A stretch of DNA of 64,000 nt from a virus, in IMG/VR virus record IMGVR_UViG_3300025009_000051, positions 62,001 through 126,000 of that record; one strand, given 5' to 3'. Position numbers and translations under genes: made by a program. Positions 14,480 through 24,281 of this stretch are shown piece by piece (within the stretch, counting starts at the first letter, position 1; every line of letters begins with the position of its first letter). Below the pieces are notes generated by a model. That model was not told where the DNA came from. It saw nothing but the letters and a program-made list of their open reading frames with translations, and did not search any database.

Positions 14480-16213
14480 ATGAAAACAATGCTTCAAGCA
14501 ATACCTTATCCAGAATATACAACGACTCAAAGAGATGCGCTTACAGGTGTTATAAATAATTTCAGAATAAATAATACGACTACCGGCACTGTTCAAAAAT
14601 ATTATAATGGAAGTTGGACAGAAGACGACGGAAATAACATTTATTCTATACCAGAAGACACTTTAGAATTTTGGGATGATAGTCAGACAGATGCAGGAAA
14701 TGAATATTTAATGATACCGAGAATTACAAGAAATCCAAATAATGGAATGTTAATTACTTGTTATGGAATATATTCTTCTCATACTACTTCTACTCAATAT
14801 TTCTTTTTAAGACAGTCAACAGATAATGGTAAGACATGGACTGGATTATATGGAACCGGAACTCAGACAAGAATTGTTACAACAGATTATGGTAGAAATT
14901 GGACTGCAATGTTTACACAGACCGGAAGATTATTGATATTTTATCAATATCGAACTTCGCCGGATGTAACAGCAACAAAATCAAAGGTATTATATACAGA
15001 TGATGTTGGATTAACTTGGTCAGAACCATATGAAATTGTAAACCCGGACATACCAGATATTATATATCAACCATATTTATTTGATAATAAAGCAATATAT
15101 AATGATTTGGGAAATTTAGTTACTCCTTATTGGGTTAGAATTTCAGAAGTCGGAAGATGTGCAGTATGTTTAGCAGAAAGCGCCGATAATGGTGAAACAT
15201 GGGATCCGGATTATTCTGTTGCATTTATTAATGATACGGGTGATATGAAAGAATTTGGAGAACAATCTATGGTTGATTGTGGAAATGGTATTTTTATAAT
15301 GATTATGAGACTTTCAGCATATGAAAATCCAGATGGAGATAATGTACCTGTTATCATGACATCAAAAGACTATGGTAGAACTTGGGCGGACGGCACAGAA
15401 ACACTCACTCAAACAAATATTAATGATAAAGATTATTTAAGCGGATATGCTTATTTAGAAGGAGTAGGTGTGACAATGGGAACAGTAGTAAATTCATGTT
15501 CGGTATTGCCTCAAATGAATATTATTGAAATAAATAACGAAAAATGGTTGACGATAGATTATTGGATTAGAAACAATGGAGTAGAAGTTCAAACCTGGAA
15601 ATTAACTTTGATTAATTTAAGAGAATTTTTATTAGATGGTGTAGATTCAATAAAAACTGATAATGAATATTTACCATATATTATTAATACTTATACTGAT
15701 AATACTGCGGGATATAAAAATGGAGGAAATGGATGTAGCGTTGTAATTAATAATGAATTATTATTAACAAATTATAATCAATCTACATCCTATAGCGAAG
15801 GAGGAACAACTGAATTATCTTATTCTTATATTAGTAGCAATATTATTAATAAAATGATGTCTGCATATTATTCAACAGGAATAAATGTAAATAAAGAAAT
15901 TACTTTTAATGCCACCGAATCAATTCTCGATTATTCAAAATCTAATAATGCTTCTATTACTCTAACTGCTGACCTTGATTTGCTAACAATAAATAATATT
16001 CCTAATCAAGGTGGAGGAGATATTTTTGTATTGCAAGATGGAACCGGAGGATGGATAATATCTGCAGTAGAAAATGAAGATTTGACTACTAAATACATAG
16101 ATGGAACTCCTCCTATAAGTGGAAGTATAAATACTGAACCAAATGGTTATTCGGTTATTAGTTTTAAAAGATTTAATTCTAATTTATTTGTTACGTATGG
16201 TAAATTTATCTAA
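14480..16213 (+). CDS. Sialidase-like tail fibre or receptor-binding protein with BNR/Asp-box repeats
   Basis: 577 residues. The first 50 (MKTMLQAIPYPEYTTTQRDA ... YNGSWTEDDG) match the start of the protein at 17735 and probably attach both to the same virion part. Then a six-bladed-propeller sialidase-like region carries at least five Asp-box repeats (STDNGKTW, TTDYGRNW, TDDVGLTW, SADNGETW, SKDYGRTW). The C-terminus (LDYSKSNNASITLTADLDLL...) looks like a fibre or carbohydrate-binding beta domain. Likely binds or trims host surface glycans. Catalytic activity cannot be judged. First gene of the fibre operon. Confidence 0.85.
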   Translation: MKTMLQAIPYPEYTTTQRDALTGVINNFRINNTTTGTVQKYYNGSWTEDDGNNIYSIPEDTLEFWDDSQTDAGNEYLMIPRITRNPNNGMLITCYGIYSSHTTSTQYFFLRQSTDNGKTWTGLYGTGTQTRIVTTDYGRNWTAMFTQTGRLLIFYQYRTSPDVTATKSKVLYTDDVGLTWSEPYEIVNPDIPDIIYQPYLFDNKAIYNDLGNLVTPYWVRISEVGRCAVCLAESADNGETWDPDYSVAFINDTGDMKEFGEQSMVDCGNGIFIMIMRLSAYENPDGDNVPVIMTSKDYGRTWADGTETLTQTNINDKDYLSGYAYLEGVGVTMGTVVNSCSVLPQMNIIEINNEKWLTIDYWIRNNGVEVQTWKLTLINLREFLLDGVDSIKTDNEYLPYIINTYTDNTAGYKNGGNGCSVVINNELLLTNYNQSTSYSEGGTTELSYSYISSNIINKMMSAYYSTGINVNKEITFNATESILDYSKSNNASITLTADLDLLTINNIPNQGGGDIFVLQDGTGGWIISAVENEDLTTKYIDGTPPISGSINTEPNGYSVISFKRFNSNLFVTYGKFI

Positions 16214-16215
16214 TT

Positions 16216-17685
16216 ATGTATTATAATTTATTTTTCTCATTAAATAAAAATCAAGTAGAACCGGCTCCGCCTATACCTGTAAATACATTTTTAACTGATT
16301 TACAAGGATATTGGAAATTTGATGAAAGTAGTGGGGAGCAAGCAATGGATTCATTTGTTTATGAATATGATAGCATTTATAATAATACTTCTTCTTCAGT
16401 TGGTAAAATTAATACTGCTTTTGAATTTTCCGGGTCTTATGTTGATTTAGGAAATGTATTAGCCTTTGATTCTACAGATGCATTTTCATTTTCTGGTTGG
16501 GTAAGTGGGTCTGAATCAAGTGAAACTCAAACTATAATAGCAAATCATATTGGTTCTGGTTCATTAAGAGGATATTTCTTTTTTATTCAAGCAAATGACG
16601 AAGCAACTCCAAATAGTTTAAAATTAGTTTTAAGAAATGACGCAACAAGTGAAAATCAAATTGCGGTTGAAGGAAGCACGGTCGTTCCAGGATGGAATCA
16701 TGTTGCATTTACATATGACGGAAGTTCTACTGCAGAAGGAGTTCATCTGTATTTAAATTCCATTGAAAGTTCTTCAATTGAGTTCAATGTATTGTCTGGT
16801 TCAATAATTTCGTCTGGATCATTAAATTTCGGAATTGTGTCTGGATCCAGTTATCCGTTTAGTGGTAGTATGGATGAATTTGGAATTTGGGGTAAAGAAT
16901 TATCTGAATATGATATAGCAATTTTATATAATAGTGGAAGTGGATTTCCTTTTAGCAACTTTCAAGGAGATACTCCGGTTATAAATAATCTATTAACGAA
17001 TTTACAATCATATTGGAAATTAGACGAGGCGTCTGGAGCACAATCTTTAGATTCCCATGCCAATAATTATGATAGTGTATCTAATACGACGACAAGTGTA
17101 GCAGGTATATTAAATAATTGTGTTAATTGTGATGGCACTCAATATGTATCATACGGAAATGTGTTAGGATATGAAAGAACTCAGCCATTTTCATTTTCTT
17201 GCTGGATAAATCGAGATAATGAAACCTATTTAAATACAATAATAAGTAAAATGGAAGGAGCCGGCGATGGCCGAGGTATGTTATTAATGGCAAGAAATGT
17301 TGGAGCAGCGTTGCAACCAAATAAATTATATTTTTTATTAAGAAATACAACATCAAACTATTTGGCAATTTTTGGAAGTTTGTATGAAATAAATGCTGGG
17401 AGTTGGTATCATATAGTTGTGACATACAACGGCAATTCTTTGTCAACAGGAGTTAAAATGTATGTGAATAATCAATTAGAAGTAAATGATGTATATAATG
17501 ATAATTTATCCAATACGATTATAAATACTTCTAATTTTTGTATTGGTGCGAGACCTACTGCTACTACTCAATATCATATGGGAAAAATAGATGAAGTAGC
17601 ATTTTGGGATAGAGAATTAACTGCTGAGGAAGTAGAGTTATTATATAATAGTGGAGCAGGATTTGCTTATGAAGGGTTTAGTTAA
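16216..17685 (+). CDS. Tail-associated protein with two LamG-type domains
   Basis: 489 residues made of two tandem concanavalin/LamG-like units. Each starts with the same phrase (LTDLQGYWKFDESSGEQAMD at about 26; LLTNLQSYWKLDEASGAQSL at about 258) and ends with a matching IDE/MDEFGIWGKELSEYDIAILYNSGSG-type motif. The internal duplication is clear at protein level. LamG domains bind carbohydrate or protein. No signal peptide; starts 2 nt after the sialidase-like gene. Probably a receptor-binding or accessory adhesin on the virion. Confidence 0.88.
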   Translation: MYYNLFFSLNKNQVEPAPPIPVNTFLTDLQGYWKFDESSGEQAMDSFVYEYDSIYNNTSSSVGKINTAFEFSGSYVDLGNVLAFDSTDAFSFSGWVSGSESSETQTIIANHIGSGSLRGYFFFIQANDEATPNSLKLVLRNDATSENQIAVEGSTVVPGWNHVAFTYDGSSTAEGVHLYLNSIESSSIEFNVLSGSIISSGSLNFGIVSGSSYPFSGSMDEFGIWGKELSEYDIAILYNSGSGFPFSNFQGDTPVINNLLTNLQSYWKLDEASGAQSLDSHANNYDSVSNTTTSVAGILNNCVNCDGTQYVSYGNVLGYERTQPFSFSCWINRDNETYLNTIISKMEGAGDGRGMLLMARNVGAALQPNKLYFLLRNTTSNYLAIFGSLYEINAGSWYHIVVTYNGNSLSTGVKMYVNNQLEVNDVYNDNLSNTIINTSNFCIGARPTATTQYHMGKIDEVAFWDRELTAEEVELLYNSGAGFAYEGFS

Positions 17686-17700
17686 AATAAAAAACTATTT

Positions 17701-17719
17701 TTTTATATTTATATTAAAG
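17701..17719 (+). promoter_or_regulatory. Late-promoter-like motif (TTTTATATTTATATTAAAG)
   Basis: 16 nt before the fibre gene at 17735. Confidence 0.65.
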
Positions 17720-17734
17720 TAAGAATTAAAAAAC

Positions 17735-19354
17735 ATGAAGTCAATAATACAATCTATATCATATCCTGAATTTACAACTGCAAGTAGAAATGCTTATGTA
17801 GCTGCTACACCGCCACCGGTTAATTTCATTATAAAAAATACAGATTATAATAGATTAGAAAAATGGGATGGAACATATTGGAAAGAAGTGCATAAAACTT
17901 CATTGAAATCTGATTATGAAACACAAAGAGAATTAGCAAATGCCAATGAATTAGACTTTTATGATACAACAAAAGAAATATTAACAATTGCATCTGGAAG
18001 TTTAGGTAATGTTGAATCTTTTACTGAAGCTTATGCGAGATATAGCACAACTCATTTTGGAGACCCGCATGCAATAATTTATCTTAGAGGGCATTTATAT
18101 ATTGGAACAAGGCAAATGCCAGCAAGATTGGCAAAAATAAATGTGAGGGATTTTACTGATTCTACAATTATAACTTTTCCTGGTTCTAATGCTTTATCAT
18201 TATATTCTATTATTGAAACAATTACTTATTCAGAACATACAGATAAATTATATGTTGCATTTTCAGATCCAATAGATGATGGAAGAAAAATAAGAGTTGC
18301 TGAAATTGATCCTGTAGATTTATCATATGAAATAGTAATTGAAGAAACATCTTCAGATTATCAAGCAGGGGTTTGTAAATGTATTGCTAAGAATGATAAA
18401 TTATATGTGGTTACTGCATATGGAACAAAAAAAGTTGTAGAATATGATTTAAATAATTATACAATTTCAAATGAAATAAATATTCCGGTCACAGGAATTG
18501 AAGTTGTTTCATCTGTTGCAATTGATAGTGGTTCATTGTATTTGGCAGAAGTATATGGAGATGCAGCAGTAAAAAAATTAGATTTAGATTCTTTTACCTT
18601 TACAGATAATTACGCATTACCTACCAATGCTTTGGCGAGTAATTTAGTTGTCGTTGGAGATTATGTTTGGGCTTCTTCTTTAAATTCTTTGGATGCGGGA
18701 GCAGATACAAATAGAGGGATTTATAGATTAAATAAAAATGATTTTGCAGATTATATTCATTTATATGTTGAGGATTTAGACGATGCTTGGGGAATGTTGT
18801 ATGATGGGAAATATTTGTGGTGTCCAATGAAAGCTTCTCCTGTAAAATTGTTAAGAGTAAATCCAAATACATTAGAAATAAATTCTGTTACTCTACCAAC
18901 CGGACAAAATAAATTTAATAAATTGGCGACAGATGGAGTTTCATTATTTTTTACAACTTTTGAAAATCCTTGCAATTTAATTAAATTACAAGATACATTT
19001 AGATATGATGAAACATATTTTGCAGATTCTAATTTTGGAGTACCATTTAAAATAGATCATATTTCCGGTTCAATATATTTTGCAGGAAATTTATATGTTT
19101 CTGGTTCTAACTATTTATCTGGTTCCAACTATTTATCGGGTTCAAATTACATGGATGGAACAAACATTATTTCTGGATCTAACTATTTAAATGGTCCGCT
19201 ATATATAAACAATCAAGAATTAGATATTATAAATCCAAATAATAACGATATTATAGCATATAATTCTTCTACCCAAAAATGGGAACATACAACGGTAGAA
19301 GCCGTTACAGGATTAAGTGCGAGTTTCGTAATAGCAATGGCAGCTGCATTATAA
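17735..19354 (+). CDS. Tail fibre protein with propeller-like core and glycine-serine repeats
   Basis: 539 residues. The N-terminus (MKSIIQSISYPEFTTASRNA, then LEKWDGTYWKEV) is homologous to the start of the protein at 14480. The middle has repeated strand patterns such as KLYVAFSDPIDDGRKIRVAE and GSLYLAEVYGDAAVKKLDL, consistent with a beta-propeller. Near the C-terminus SGSNYL-type units repeat (about 455-490), followed by ELDIINPNNNDIIAYNSSTQ and a hydrophobic Ala-rich end, typical of fibre tips and trimer-forming segments. Likely host recognition. Confidence 0.8.
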   Translation: MKSIIQSISYPEFTTASRNAYVAATPPPVNFIIKNTDYNRLEKWDGTYWKEVHKTSLKSDYETQRELANANELDFYDTTKEILTIASGSLGNVESFTEAYARYSTTHFGDPHAIIYLRGHLYIGTRQMPARLAKINVRDFTDSTIITFPGSNALSLYSIIETITYSEHTDKLYVAFSDPIDDGRKIRVAEIDPVDLSYEIVIEETSSDYQAGVCKCIAKNDKLYVVTAYGTKKVVEYDLNNYTISNEINIPVTGIEVVSSVAIDSGSLYLAEVYGDAAVKKLDLDSFTFTDNYALPTNALASNLVVVGDYVWASSLNSLDAGADTNRGIYRLNKNDFADYIHLYVEDLDDAWGMLYDGKYLWCPMKASPVKLLRVNPNTLEINSVTLPTGQNKFNKLATDGVSLFFTTFENPCNLIKLQDTFRYDETYFADSNFGVPFKIDHISGSIYFAGNLYVSGSNYLSGSNYLSGSNYMDGTNIISGSNYLNGPLYINNQELDIINPNNNDIIAYNSSTQKWEHTTVEAVTGLSASFVIAMAAAL

Positions 19355-19378
19355 AAAAAATAAAATAAAAATTAATTT

Positions 19379-20062
19379 ATGAAAATATTAGTAGGCAAAG
19401 ATATAGGTTCTTATACATTTACTCCAGCATCTGGAAACATAACTCTATCTGGTTTGGAGACAATAAACCTTGAGGATCTGGTTTTAATCACAAACGCCAC
19501 CTCCGGCAGTATTATATATAATTTTGCTTCTCCTACTCAAGGAGGGTCTATATCAAGCAATGTAATTACACTTGAAACAAATACATCTGCAATGTATTCA
19601 ACAGATAATTTACAAATTTTAGTTGAATATGGAGAACCACATATAGATTTTGATATCGGAGCAATGAAAGTATCTGATATATCTCCTTTATATAATAGAT
19701 ATACAGATGTAGAAACTCTTGTATCTGCTCAAAATTTAACAAGCTCATATGCAGATTATGGTGCTGAAATAGATATGAGAGGATACACTCATTTAGGTAT
19801 TTTTGTGGTTGTAGATGCAAACGATAGTCAAGATGCATATATGAAAGCACTTGGAAAACATACAGAAAGTGGAACAGAAGAATTTATTATAGATGGAATT
19901 GGAGAAATTGTTTTATGGGAGAGTAGTTCATTAGATTTCAATAAATATTGGGAATTTGATACAGGTGTAATTCCATACATACAATTACAAGCATATGCGA
20001 CCACAGTTGGAGTGACTCCTGGAGATCTAACAATTTATATTACTAAATATTATAGACCGTAA
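19379..20062 (+). CDS. Virion tail protein, 227 aa, function unknown
   Basis: Beta-rich throughout, beginning MKILVGKDIGSYTFTPASGN. A middle part contains SSYADYGAEIDMRGYTHLGI and the C-terminus ends TIYITKYYRP. The style (SGSIxYNF, DxxAYMKALGKHTESG) resembles tail or fibre accessory proteins. No enzyme motif. It lies in the fibre operon between the propeller fibre and a frameshifted tail gene, so a structural role is likely. Confidence 0.7.
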   Translation: MKILVGKDIGSYTFTPASGNITLSGLETINLEDLVLITNATSGSIIYNFASPTQGGSISSNVITLETNTSAMYSTDNLQILVEYGEPHIDFDIGAMKVSDISPLYNRYTDVETLVSAQNLTSSYADYGAEIDMRGYTHLGIFVVVDANDSQDAYMKALGKHTESGTEEFIIDGIGEIVLWESSSLDFNKYWEFDTGVIPYIQLQAYATTVGVTPGDLTIYITKYYRP

Positions 20063-20064
20063 TT

Positions 20065-20731
20065 ATGGCAGGATTCATTGGAAAACCAAATTTTAAAGCT
20101 GCTTATATTGGTAATATGGGCACCGGAAATTATTTAGAAATAAATGAAAATGGAAATATAAGAGCATATGGGGATGCTATCCAATGGGATGTTATGAAAG
20201 TACCTATTACTTCAACAAAAGCGGGAGGATCAAAAGATCCTGGATTTACAGTTGCGTTTAATAGCGGCTCTTCTCAAGGAGTGTTTACTTGGTTTTTTGA
20301 CCCAGATGTAGAAGAAGAATTATATTTTCCTGTTCAATTACCTCACAATTGGGAGGAAGGAACCAATATAGAAGCCCCATGCACATTGGTTTCCTAAAAC
20401 TAACGGTGGAGCGGGTCAAGATGTCTGTTGGGAGTTGGAATATACTTGGGCCAATATAGGAGGAGTTTTTCCAGATACTCAAATAGTGTATGGAGATGTA
20501 AATAATTTATCTGAAGATTTAATTGCTGAAAAGCATTATATAACTGAAATTGGAACGTTATCAGCTATCGGAAAAACCTTTAGTTCTATGATTTTATGTA
20601 GAATTTTTAGAGATGCGACCAGTGCGAGTGGAACAGACGATTACACAGACGATGCAGGCCTAATAGAAATAGATTTTCATTATAAAATTGACAGCCTCGG
20701 TTCAGATGAAGAATACATAAAATATGAATAA
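20065..20731 (+). pseudogene. Frameshifted tail-associated protein
   Basis: The first frame (MAGFIGKPNFKAAYIGNMGT...) runs to TAA 20395-20397, ending in LPHNWEEGTNIEAPCTLVS. Removing one C from the run at 20375-20378 turns the end into NIEAHAHWFPKTNGGAGQDV and joins smoothly to CWELEYTWANIGGVFPDTQI, giving one continuous protein of about 221 residues to 20731. The restored LPHNW...HxHW stretch looks like an intact motif, so the split is a real indel or a base-call error. Probably a tail component; function unknown. Confidence 0.75.
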
Positions 20732-20751
20732 AAACAATTAAATAAAAATAT

Positions 20752-21093
20752 ATGTTTAATATAACAATTTCAAACCATCCTACATTTTCAGAAATTACAA
20801 GAAAGGTAGAAATATATGATCTTAAATTTGATGAAATAAATAAAAGCATTTCTATAGATTTAAAAGTGAAACATTTTATAGACGAAACTTTTATAGGGGA
20901 TTTAGATAGAACAGTTTCTCTTTTTATTAATAATTCGGCAACTTTCCTAGTTGCAGAAGGTAATCCTGTCGGAGACTATGACTACTTTGTGGGAATGGCA
21001 GAAGCGGGTGCACCTCTGAAAAGCTTAATAGAAGCAGGAGTTTCTGTAAGAGATACAGATGGTATAATAAATTCAAAATGTAATTATAGATAA
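20752..21093 (+). CDS. Tail-region hypothetical protein, 113 aa
   Basis: Beta-rich, beginning MFNITISNHPTFSEITRKVE, with GDLDRTVSLFINNSATFLV and GDYDYFVGMAEAGAPLKSLI. Not recognised. It lies in the fibre operon with its stop overlapping the start of the LamG remnant (TAATG). Likely virion-associated. Confidence 0.65.
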   Translation: MFNITISNHPTFSEITRKVEIYDLKFDEINKSISIDLKVKHFIDETFIGDLDRTVSLFINNSATFLVAEGNPVGDYDYFVGMAEAGAPLKSLIEAGVSVRDTDGIINSKCNYR

Positions 21094-21227
21094 TGTCTAA
21101 AAAGAGTTTATATACAGGAGATACACAGTTTTTAGGATTTATAAATCAATATAGAGTTTACAATAGACTCTTATCAGCAGCAGAAATATCACAATTGTAT
21201 AATTATCAAAAAAAGAACTACGAATGA
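21093..21227 (+). CDS. Short LamG C-terminal remnant, 44 aa
   Basis: ATG 21093 overlaps the previous stop and TGA 21225-21227 overlaps the next ATG. The residues FLGFINQYRVYNRLLSAAEI followed by SQLYNYQKKNYE match the last strand and helix of LamG domains (compare IEDIRIYNRALSINEI in the next gene). It is probably left over from a fibre-gene exchange or deletion but remains open and coupled on both sides. Confidence 0.6.
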   Translation: MSKKSLYTGDTQFLGFINQYRVYNRLLSAAEISQLYNYQKKNYE

Positions 21228-23065
21228 GCAAAATATTTGATATAGATTTTAGAAAGGGCAGCTTGCAAGATAGTGTGAGTAGTGTATTGCCTACTATTAC
21301 CGGAACATTTAATATAGCTCAAAATACCAAAGGTAATTGTTTAAGATATGGGTCAACAAATATGTCATTAAATTATGGTCAGATTGTAAATTATGGTACT
21401 TCTGATTTTACGATTGTTTTATATCTACATACCGAAACGTCTGGAATATTATTTTCAAATGGTTATAATCCGGGATTAGCTTGTTACTATCATTCAGTTA
21501 ATAAAACTCTTTTATTCTACTTAAATTCGGGGGGTGCTACATACACAATACCTAATATTTTGAACAATAAAAATCACTGTGTTTTGTTTAAAAGACAATC
21601 AGACGAATTTTTCTATTCTATAAATGGTGCTTCATTTATATCTTTAGGAACAAGTATAAAAGATTTAACATCTCCAACAGATTTTAAATTGGGGACAAAT
21701 GTTGGATTTACATCAACAAGCATAGGTAATAAAATATATGGATTAAAAATAGAGAGTGTAGCTTATACAGAAAGTCAAAAAAATGAAGCATATGCAGACT
21801 TCCTAAAAGGCAAACCATTAGCAAAACCAAAGTCAAACTTCACATATCCTAAACCTATATCATTAAGTAATGAAACAGGATTGTTGGCTGCTTATAATAT
21901 GAAGATAAGCAATAAGAATCAGATATTGGATATTAGCGGAAATGGTAATCACTTAACAGCATATAACAGTCCAGCTTCAAGAAAAAATGGTGTTTTATTT
22001 AATGGTGTTAATAACTATGCAAGCAAGACAGGATTAAATATAGCTGATTGGACAATAACATTTAGATTTTTATATGTTGGAAATGTCGGGGCAGCATATC
22101 ATTATATTATAGGTATTCAGAGCAGTGTTGGGATATTTGTTGGCGGAAGTATTATTGGATATTGGGGGTTTTATGATGCTTCAACTGTTACATCAGTAAA
22201 TACTCAAATTGCTGGAACATATTATACAATTACCGTGACAAAGGTAGGTACTTTATATAATTTTTATAGAGACGGTGAATATCAAACATCGGCAACAAAA
22301 GTAAGTAGAAGTATAACCGATTTATATGTAGCTAAAAGAGATGCCGGGTATGGCAATACCAATTGCATTATAGAAGATATTAGAATCTACAACCGTGCAT
22401 TATCAATTAATGAAATAAAAGATTATCACAATCAATTTGCTAAGAGAGTTAATTTTAAGGAAGATTTTGATTATGAATTGGGGTTAAGTATTAAACCAAA
22501 AGGGTGGATTAAAGGAACGGGTGGATTCAAAATTGAAGAGTTGACAACAGATGATGCTGTATTGACACATTTGAAGAAAGGTAGTAAGATGCTTACTTGT
22601 ACAACAGCAGGTACTATATCGTTTCCGAGTAAGCAGGCATACGGAATTTGGGAGTTTGATATAAGTAAAACCCAAGGAAACGCTGGAATTGGAATAACAT
22701 TTATAAATAATAAAATTACCAATACTTCCAATAACGGTTATACCATTTATATAAATAGTTCAGAGCAGTTAGATTTTGGTAGATATTCAAGTGGAGTTTT
22801 TACAAGATTAGCTTTATCTACTTCAGCATATTTAGAAGATAATAAAATATATAGAGTAAAAATAACAAGAACTATAGCAGGAGTATTTACAATTTATATT
22901 AAAGGTGGAAATTATGGAAATGTATATCAATTAATGACAGTATCTTCTGGTAATAATCCATCAACCGACAATACGCACACTTCATCAATATATTGTGTTA
23001 TAGCAGGTAGTTATGCAGGAGATAAAATAGGCAGCATCAAATTTACCGAAGGAATTGAGGTTTAA
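21224..23065 (+). CDS. Large tail protein with LamG-like domains
   Basis: 613 residues with three concanavalin-like units. The first (about 1-190) has NYGTSDFTIVLYLHTETSG. The second (about 210-405) starts NETGLLAAYNMKISNKNQIL, has VLFNGVNNYASKTGL, and ends CIIEDIRIYNRALSINEIKD. The third (about 415-613) has YGIWEFDISKTQGNAGIGIT and IYRVKITRTIAG. Overlaps the LamG remnant by ATGA. Probably a receptor-binding or decorating protein at the tail, presumably for host glycans. Confidence 0.85.
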   Translation: MSKIFDIDFRKGSLQDSVSSVLPTITGTFNIAQNTKGNCLRYGSTNMSLNYGQIVNYGTSDFTIVLYLHTETSGILFSNGYNPGLACYYHSVNKTLLFYLNSGGATYTIPNILNNKNHCVLFKRQSDEFFYSINGASFISLGTSIKDLTSPTDFKLGTNVGFTSTSIGNKIYGLKIESVAYTESQKNEAYADFLKGKPLAKPKSNFTYPKPISLSNETGLLAAYNMKISNKNQILDISGNGNHLTAYNSPASRKNGVLFNGVNNYASKTGLNIADWTITFRFLYVGNVGAAYHYIIGIQSSVGIFVGGSIIGYWGFYDASTVTSVNTQIAGTYYTITVTKVGTLYNFYRDGEYQTSATKVSRSITDLYVAKRDAGYGNTNCIIEDIRIYNRALSINEIKDYHNQFAKRVNFKEDFDYELGLSIKPKGWIKGTGGFKIEELTTDDAVLTHLKKGSKMLTCTTAGTISFPSKQAYGIWEFDISKTQGNAGIGITFINNKITNTSNNGYTIYINSSEQLDFGRYSSGVFTRLALSTSAYLEDNKIYRVKITRTIAGVFTIYIKGGNYGNVYQLMTVSSGNNPSTDNTHTSSIYCVIAGSYAGDKIGSIKFTEGIEV

Positions 23066-23084
23066 AAAATAAATAAAAAACAAC

Positions 23085-23522
23085 ATGAAACATTTAAAAA
23101 AATTAATTTTTATGATAGTTGCAATATTACTATCAACGGTATTATTCCCAATCGGATTAATAACCAATCTAATTCAAATATATAGAGTAGGGCATTTCTT
23201 TACTTATCTATGGAAATTCCTTGTAGAACTCTATAAATTAGTAATGGACTTCTTCTTATGGGTAGCTCTATTCTTTGATAGACTTGGAAATGTAGTCATT
23301 GGAAATATAATGTTATTCAACTATGTTAGAAAAGAATATAGAGATAAAACATTATTCAATCAATCTGAAATTACAATCTCTTGTTCTTTAGGACATTGTT
23401 TAGAAAACAATTATTTAAGTGAAAGCGGAATAAGATTTGTAATGGTAATAGATTTTATATTAGGAAAGAATCATTGTAAAGATGCATATGAATGGCAAAA
23501 GAATATAGATCTGAAAAGATGA
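23085..23522 (+). CDS. Membrane protein of the fibre region, 145 aa
   Basis: The N-terminal half is strongly hydrophobic (LIFMIVAILLSTVLFPIGLI at about 7-26; further segments around LWKFLVELYKLVMDFFLWVA, about 42-61). The C-terminal half is soluble with a CSLGHCLENNYLSESGIRF patch. No family recognised. It follows the last LamG gene and overlaps the GIY-YIG gene. Role at the host membrane or in adsorption cannot be decided. Confidence 0.65.
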   Translation: MKHLKKLIFMIVAILLSTVLFPIGLITNLIQIYRVGHFFTYLWKFLVELYKLVMDFFLWVALFFDRLGNVVIGNIMLFNYVRKEYRDKTLFNQSEITISCSLGHCLENNYLSESGIRFVMVIDFILGKNHCKDAYEWQKNIDLKR

Positions 23523-24073
23523 AATATACAATTTACAAGACGATAAATTTAATTAATAACAAAATTTATATTGGTATGCATTTCACTGAAGATATAAATG
23601 ATGATTATTTAGGATCTGGAAAACATTTACAAAGAGCAATTAATAGATGTGGGAGAGAGAATTTCAAGAAAGAAGTGTTATTTATTTTTGATAATGAACA
23701 AGAAATGATCGAAAAAGAAATTGAACTGGTTAATGAAGATTTTATTAAACGAAACGACACATATAATTTGAAGATTGGTGGATTAGGTGGCGGAGGGAAA
23801 CATTCAGATAAATCAAAAAGAAAAATGAGTAAATCTCCTAAAGGTAAAATATTTTCAGATGAAACTAAACGGAAAATCAGTGAAGCTAATAAAGGTAAAA
23901 AATTATCAGATAAAACCAAAAGAAAAATGAGTAAATCAGCTAAAAATAGACCTCCAGTTTCAGATGAAACTAAAAGAAAAATAAGTTCAACAGAAAAAGG
24001 TAAAATAGTTTCAGATGAAACAAGGCAGAAAATGAGAGAAGCTTGGAAAATCAGAAAAATTAAATCTATATAA
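23519..24073 (+). CDS. GIY-YIG endonuclease with NUMOD3 repeats
   Basis: The start at ATG 23519 gives MKYTIYKTINLINNKIYIGM, the GIY-YIG signature at the N-terminus; an in-frame ATG at 23492 would add nine residues of no clear value. DDYLGSGKHL and EKEIELVNEDFI follow. The C-terminal half is four or more NUMOD3 units (SDETKRKISEANKGK-type), which wrap DNA and give homing enzymes their specificity. About 184 residues. A free-standing homing nuclease beside the fibre genes. Confidence 0.88.
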   Translation: MKYTIYKTINLINNKIYIGMHFTEDINDDYLGSGKHLQRAINRCGRENFKKEVLFIFDNEQEMIEKEIELVNEDFIKRNDTYNLKIGGLGGGGKHSDKSKRKMSKSPKGKIFSDETKRKISEANKGKKLSDKTKRKMSKSAKNRPPVSDETKRKISSTEKGKIVSDETRQKMREAWKIRKIKSI

Positions 24074-24097
24074 AAATGAATAAGGTGCACCAGATCT

Positions 24098-24226
24098 ATG
24101 TCGGAAGCACTGTTAAATTTACTTAATTCTACATATACAAAAAATGTCATTAATAGATCAGACGATAGTAATATAATTCAATATTTAGATAATAGTAATG
24201 TTCTTCAATATCAAGAAATAAGTTAA
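24098..24226 (+). CDS. Possible small protein or fibre-gene remnant, 42 aa
   Basis: An open frame MSEALLNLLNSTYTKNVINR followed by SDDSNIIQYLDNSNVLQYQE. Composition resembles the fibre C-terminus at 17735 (Asn/Ser-rich). It may be the severed end of a fibre gene displaced by the GIY-YIG insertion. Weak call. Confidence 0.35.
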   Translation: MSEALLNLLNSTYTKNVINRSDDSNIIQYLDNSNVLQYQEIS

Positions 24227-24281
24227 AAAAAATAATTATTAATTATATATTACATATGTGTAGGTTTTTTATAAAATTTAT

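Noticed and set aside
24074-24116. Short frame ATG 24076 (MNKVHQIYVGSTVKFT)
   Set aside because: Only 16 codons; part of the fibre-remnant stretch and not supported as a gene.
23605-24150. 181-codon minus-strand open frame opposite the GIY-YIG gene
   Set aside because: Repeated hydrophobic pattern mirrors the NUMOD3 Lys/Ser codons; antisense artefact.
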